A stretch of DNA of 64,000 nt. It comes from Janthinobacterium sp. 64 (lineage in GTDB: Bacteria > Pseudomonadota > Gammaproteobacteria > Burkholderiales > Burkholderiaceae_D). The DNA is taken from NCBI RefSeq assembly GCF_002813325.1, contig NZ_PHUG01000001.1, positions 3,844,001 through 3,908,000 of the forward strand. The letters run 5' to 3'. Within the stretch, counting starts at the first letter, position 1; every line of letters begins with the position of its first letter. This document shows positions 63,143 to 64,000 of the stretch, in pieces. Below the pieces are notes generated by a model. That model made no database searches. It saw only the letters and a list, made by a program, of their open reading frames with translations, and was not told where the DNA came from. The position numbers and the translations under genes are program-made.

Positions 63143-64000
63143 TCAGGCGGCGTGCACGCGGTTGCGGCCGTGATGCTTGGCCTGGTACAGGGCGCTGTCG
63201 GCGCGCGAAAAGAAGGCCGATTCGCTTTCGTCGCGCCGGTATTCGGCCACGCCCAGGCTGATCGTCACGGTTAGCTGCGGCGCGGGCAGGCCGAAATCGT
63301 GGCCTTCGACAGCGGCGCGCAGGTTTTCCGCCACTTCCGCCGCCTGCGCCAGGCTGCAGTTATTCAGCAGCACCAGGTATTCCTCGCCGCCCCAGCGCGT
63401 GATGACGTCGCTTTCGCGCACGGTGGCGCGCGCCACGTCCGCCACGCCACGGATGACCTTGTCGCCCCACAGGTGGCCGTGGGTATCGTTGACGCGCTTG
63501 AAGAAATCGATGTCGAACAGGATGGCCGACATCGGTTGCTCGTTGCGCCTGGACAGGAGCATGGCGCGCTGGAACAGCAATTCCAGCGATTGGCGGTTCA
63601 GCAAGCCCGTCAGCGCATCCGTCGAGGCGATGCGTTCGATGCGGCGCTGGTAGCGGTTCACCGTCAACAGGGTCAGCAGCAATACCAGCACGGTGACGCC
63701 AAAGCTGATGGCCAGATTCAGGATGAACACGCCCTGCAGCGACTTGACTTCGTCGCTGACATTCTGCTCGACCACCAGGTACCAGCCCAGCTCGGGAATG
63801 AAACGCGAGTTGACGAGGATTTGCGCACTGCCCAGCTGGTACGACAGGTGCGTCGGTGCGCTCTGGTGGTTGATGATCTGGTCGGCAATGCTGCTCACGC
63901 CAGGCAAATTGCGGATGTTGCCGCGACCCTCGCGCATGGTCTTGCCCGCTAGTACCAGGGCGCCGGCGCCGTCGACAAAGTAGATGTTGCGGTGAAAGCG
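63143..64000 (-). CDS. Diguanylate cyclase (GGDEF) with membrane-bound sensor, partial
   Basis: The gene runs off the right edge; 285 C-terminal residues are visible. The upstream part looks like a Cache-type extracytoplasmic sensor (NIYFVDGAGALVLAG, LGSAQILVNSRFIPELGWYLVVEQN). One membrane helix (LNLAISFGVTVLVLLLTLL) and a GGDEF domain follow, with STDALTGLLNR, ILFDIDFFKRVNDTHGH and the active-site motif RWGGEEYLVLL. It should make cyclic di-GMP in response to an external ligand. No RxxD inhibitory site is obvious before the motif. Confidence 0.92.
   Translation of the reverse strand, partial: RFHRNIYFVDGAGALVLAGKTMREGRGNIRNLPGVSSIADQIINHQSAPTHLSYQLGSAQILVNSRFIPELGWYLVVEQNVSDEVKSLQGVFILNLAISFGVTVLVLLLTLLTVNRYQRRIERIASTDALTGLLNRQSLELLFQRAMLLSRRNEQPMSAILFDIDFFKRVNDTHGHLWGDKVIRGVADVARATVRESDVITRWGGEEYLVLLNNCSLAQAAEVAENLRAAVEGHDFGLPAPQLTVTISLGVAEYRRDESESAFFSRADSALYQAKHHGRNRVHAA

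Overview
The window is 64 kb of high-GC chromosomal DNA from a betaproteobacterium. Gene content (a ChvE/GguAB sugar importer, Weimberg-type xylose genes, SlmA, a PabB-PabC fusion, PHB depolymerases, a Liv-type importer flanked by CoA ligases, DUF1289/DUF1428/DUF2520 proteins) and the intergenic palindromes of the GTCGGATTA type fit Burkholderiales, most likely Oxalobacteraceae such as Janthinobacterium or a relative. The genus is inferred from general knowledge, not from a search.

Layout. (1) 1-3.4 kb: a DUF350 membrane protein (cut by the left edge) diverges from a membrane spermidine-synthase-like protein and an overlapping Tat-type FAD oxidoreductase. (2) 3.6-8.5 kb: a probable double-glycine microcin locus. 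An AT-rich minus-strand pair encodes a 75-residue precursor with a 15-residue GG leader and a 132-residue three-helix membrane protein (candidate immunity protein). Divergent from it lie an HlyD/CvaA-type adaptor and a C39-peptidase ABC exporter. The precursor has a good sigma70 promoter with a palindrome in its spacer, and the adaptor gene starts oddly behind a small in-frame leader ORF. (3) 8.5-27 kb: a sugar-oxidation island. ChvE-GguA-GguB (minus) diverges from xylX-xylB-xylD, then xylFGH, a XylR-type regulator, a short mutarotase, dgoK, a second IlvD/Edd dehydratase, an SMP-30 lactonase and a KDPGal aldolase. Together they take D-xylose (and probably L-arabinose) through the Weimberg route to alpha-ketoglutarate semialdehyde, and D-galactose through the De Ley-Doudoroff route to pyruvate plus glyceraldehyde-3-phosphate. 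(4) 27-36.5 kb: CoA-binding protein with PPK2, a GabD-like dehydrogenase that could finish the Weimberg route, a secreted PHB depolymerase, glutathione peroxidase, DUF1428, the PabB-PabC fusion, slmA, a HAD phosphatase and a TraB/GumN protein. (5) 36.6-46.6 kb: tRNA-Thr(GGT), argB, a CWC protein, a hybrid histidine kinase next to an HD-GYP regulator, a second PHB-depolymerase-type esterase, an autoregulated-looking ribbon-helix-helix protein, DUF1289 with an MBL hydrolase, and a nitronate monooxygenase. (6) 46.7-56 kb: hpt and a minus-strand CoA ligase-LivGHM-LivK-LivF-PaaK-like operon for uptake and CoA activation of an unidentified carboxylic acid. (7) 56-64 kb: a Crp/Fnr regulator overlapping a DUF4132 gene, Xaa-Pro aminopeptidase, a small protein, MgtC, DUF924, DUF2520 and a GGDEF protein cut by the right edge.

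Eight copies of a short palindromic REP-like repeat sit in five intergenic sites, several of them inside transporter operons. The microcin locus is the best candidate for an undescribed system: the peptide is not one I recognise, while its leader, exporter and adaptor match established class II microcin machinery.
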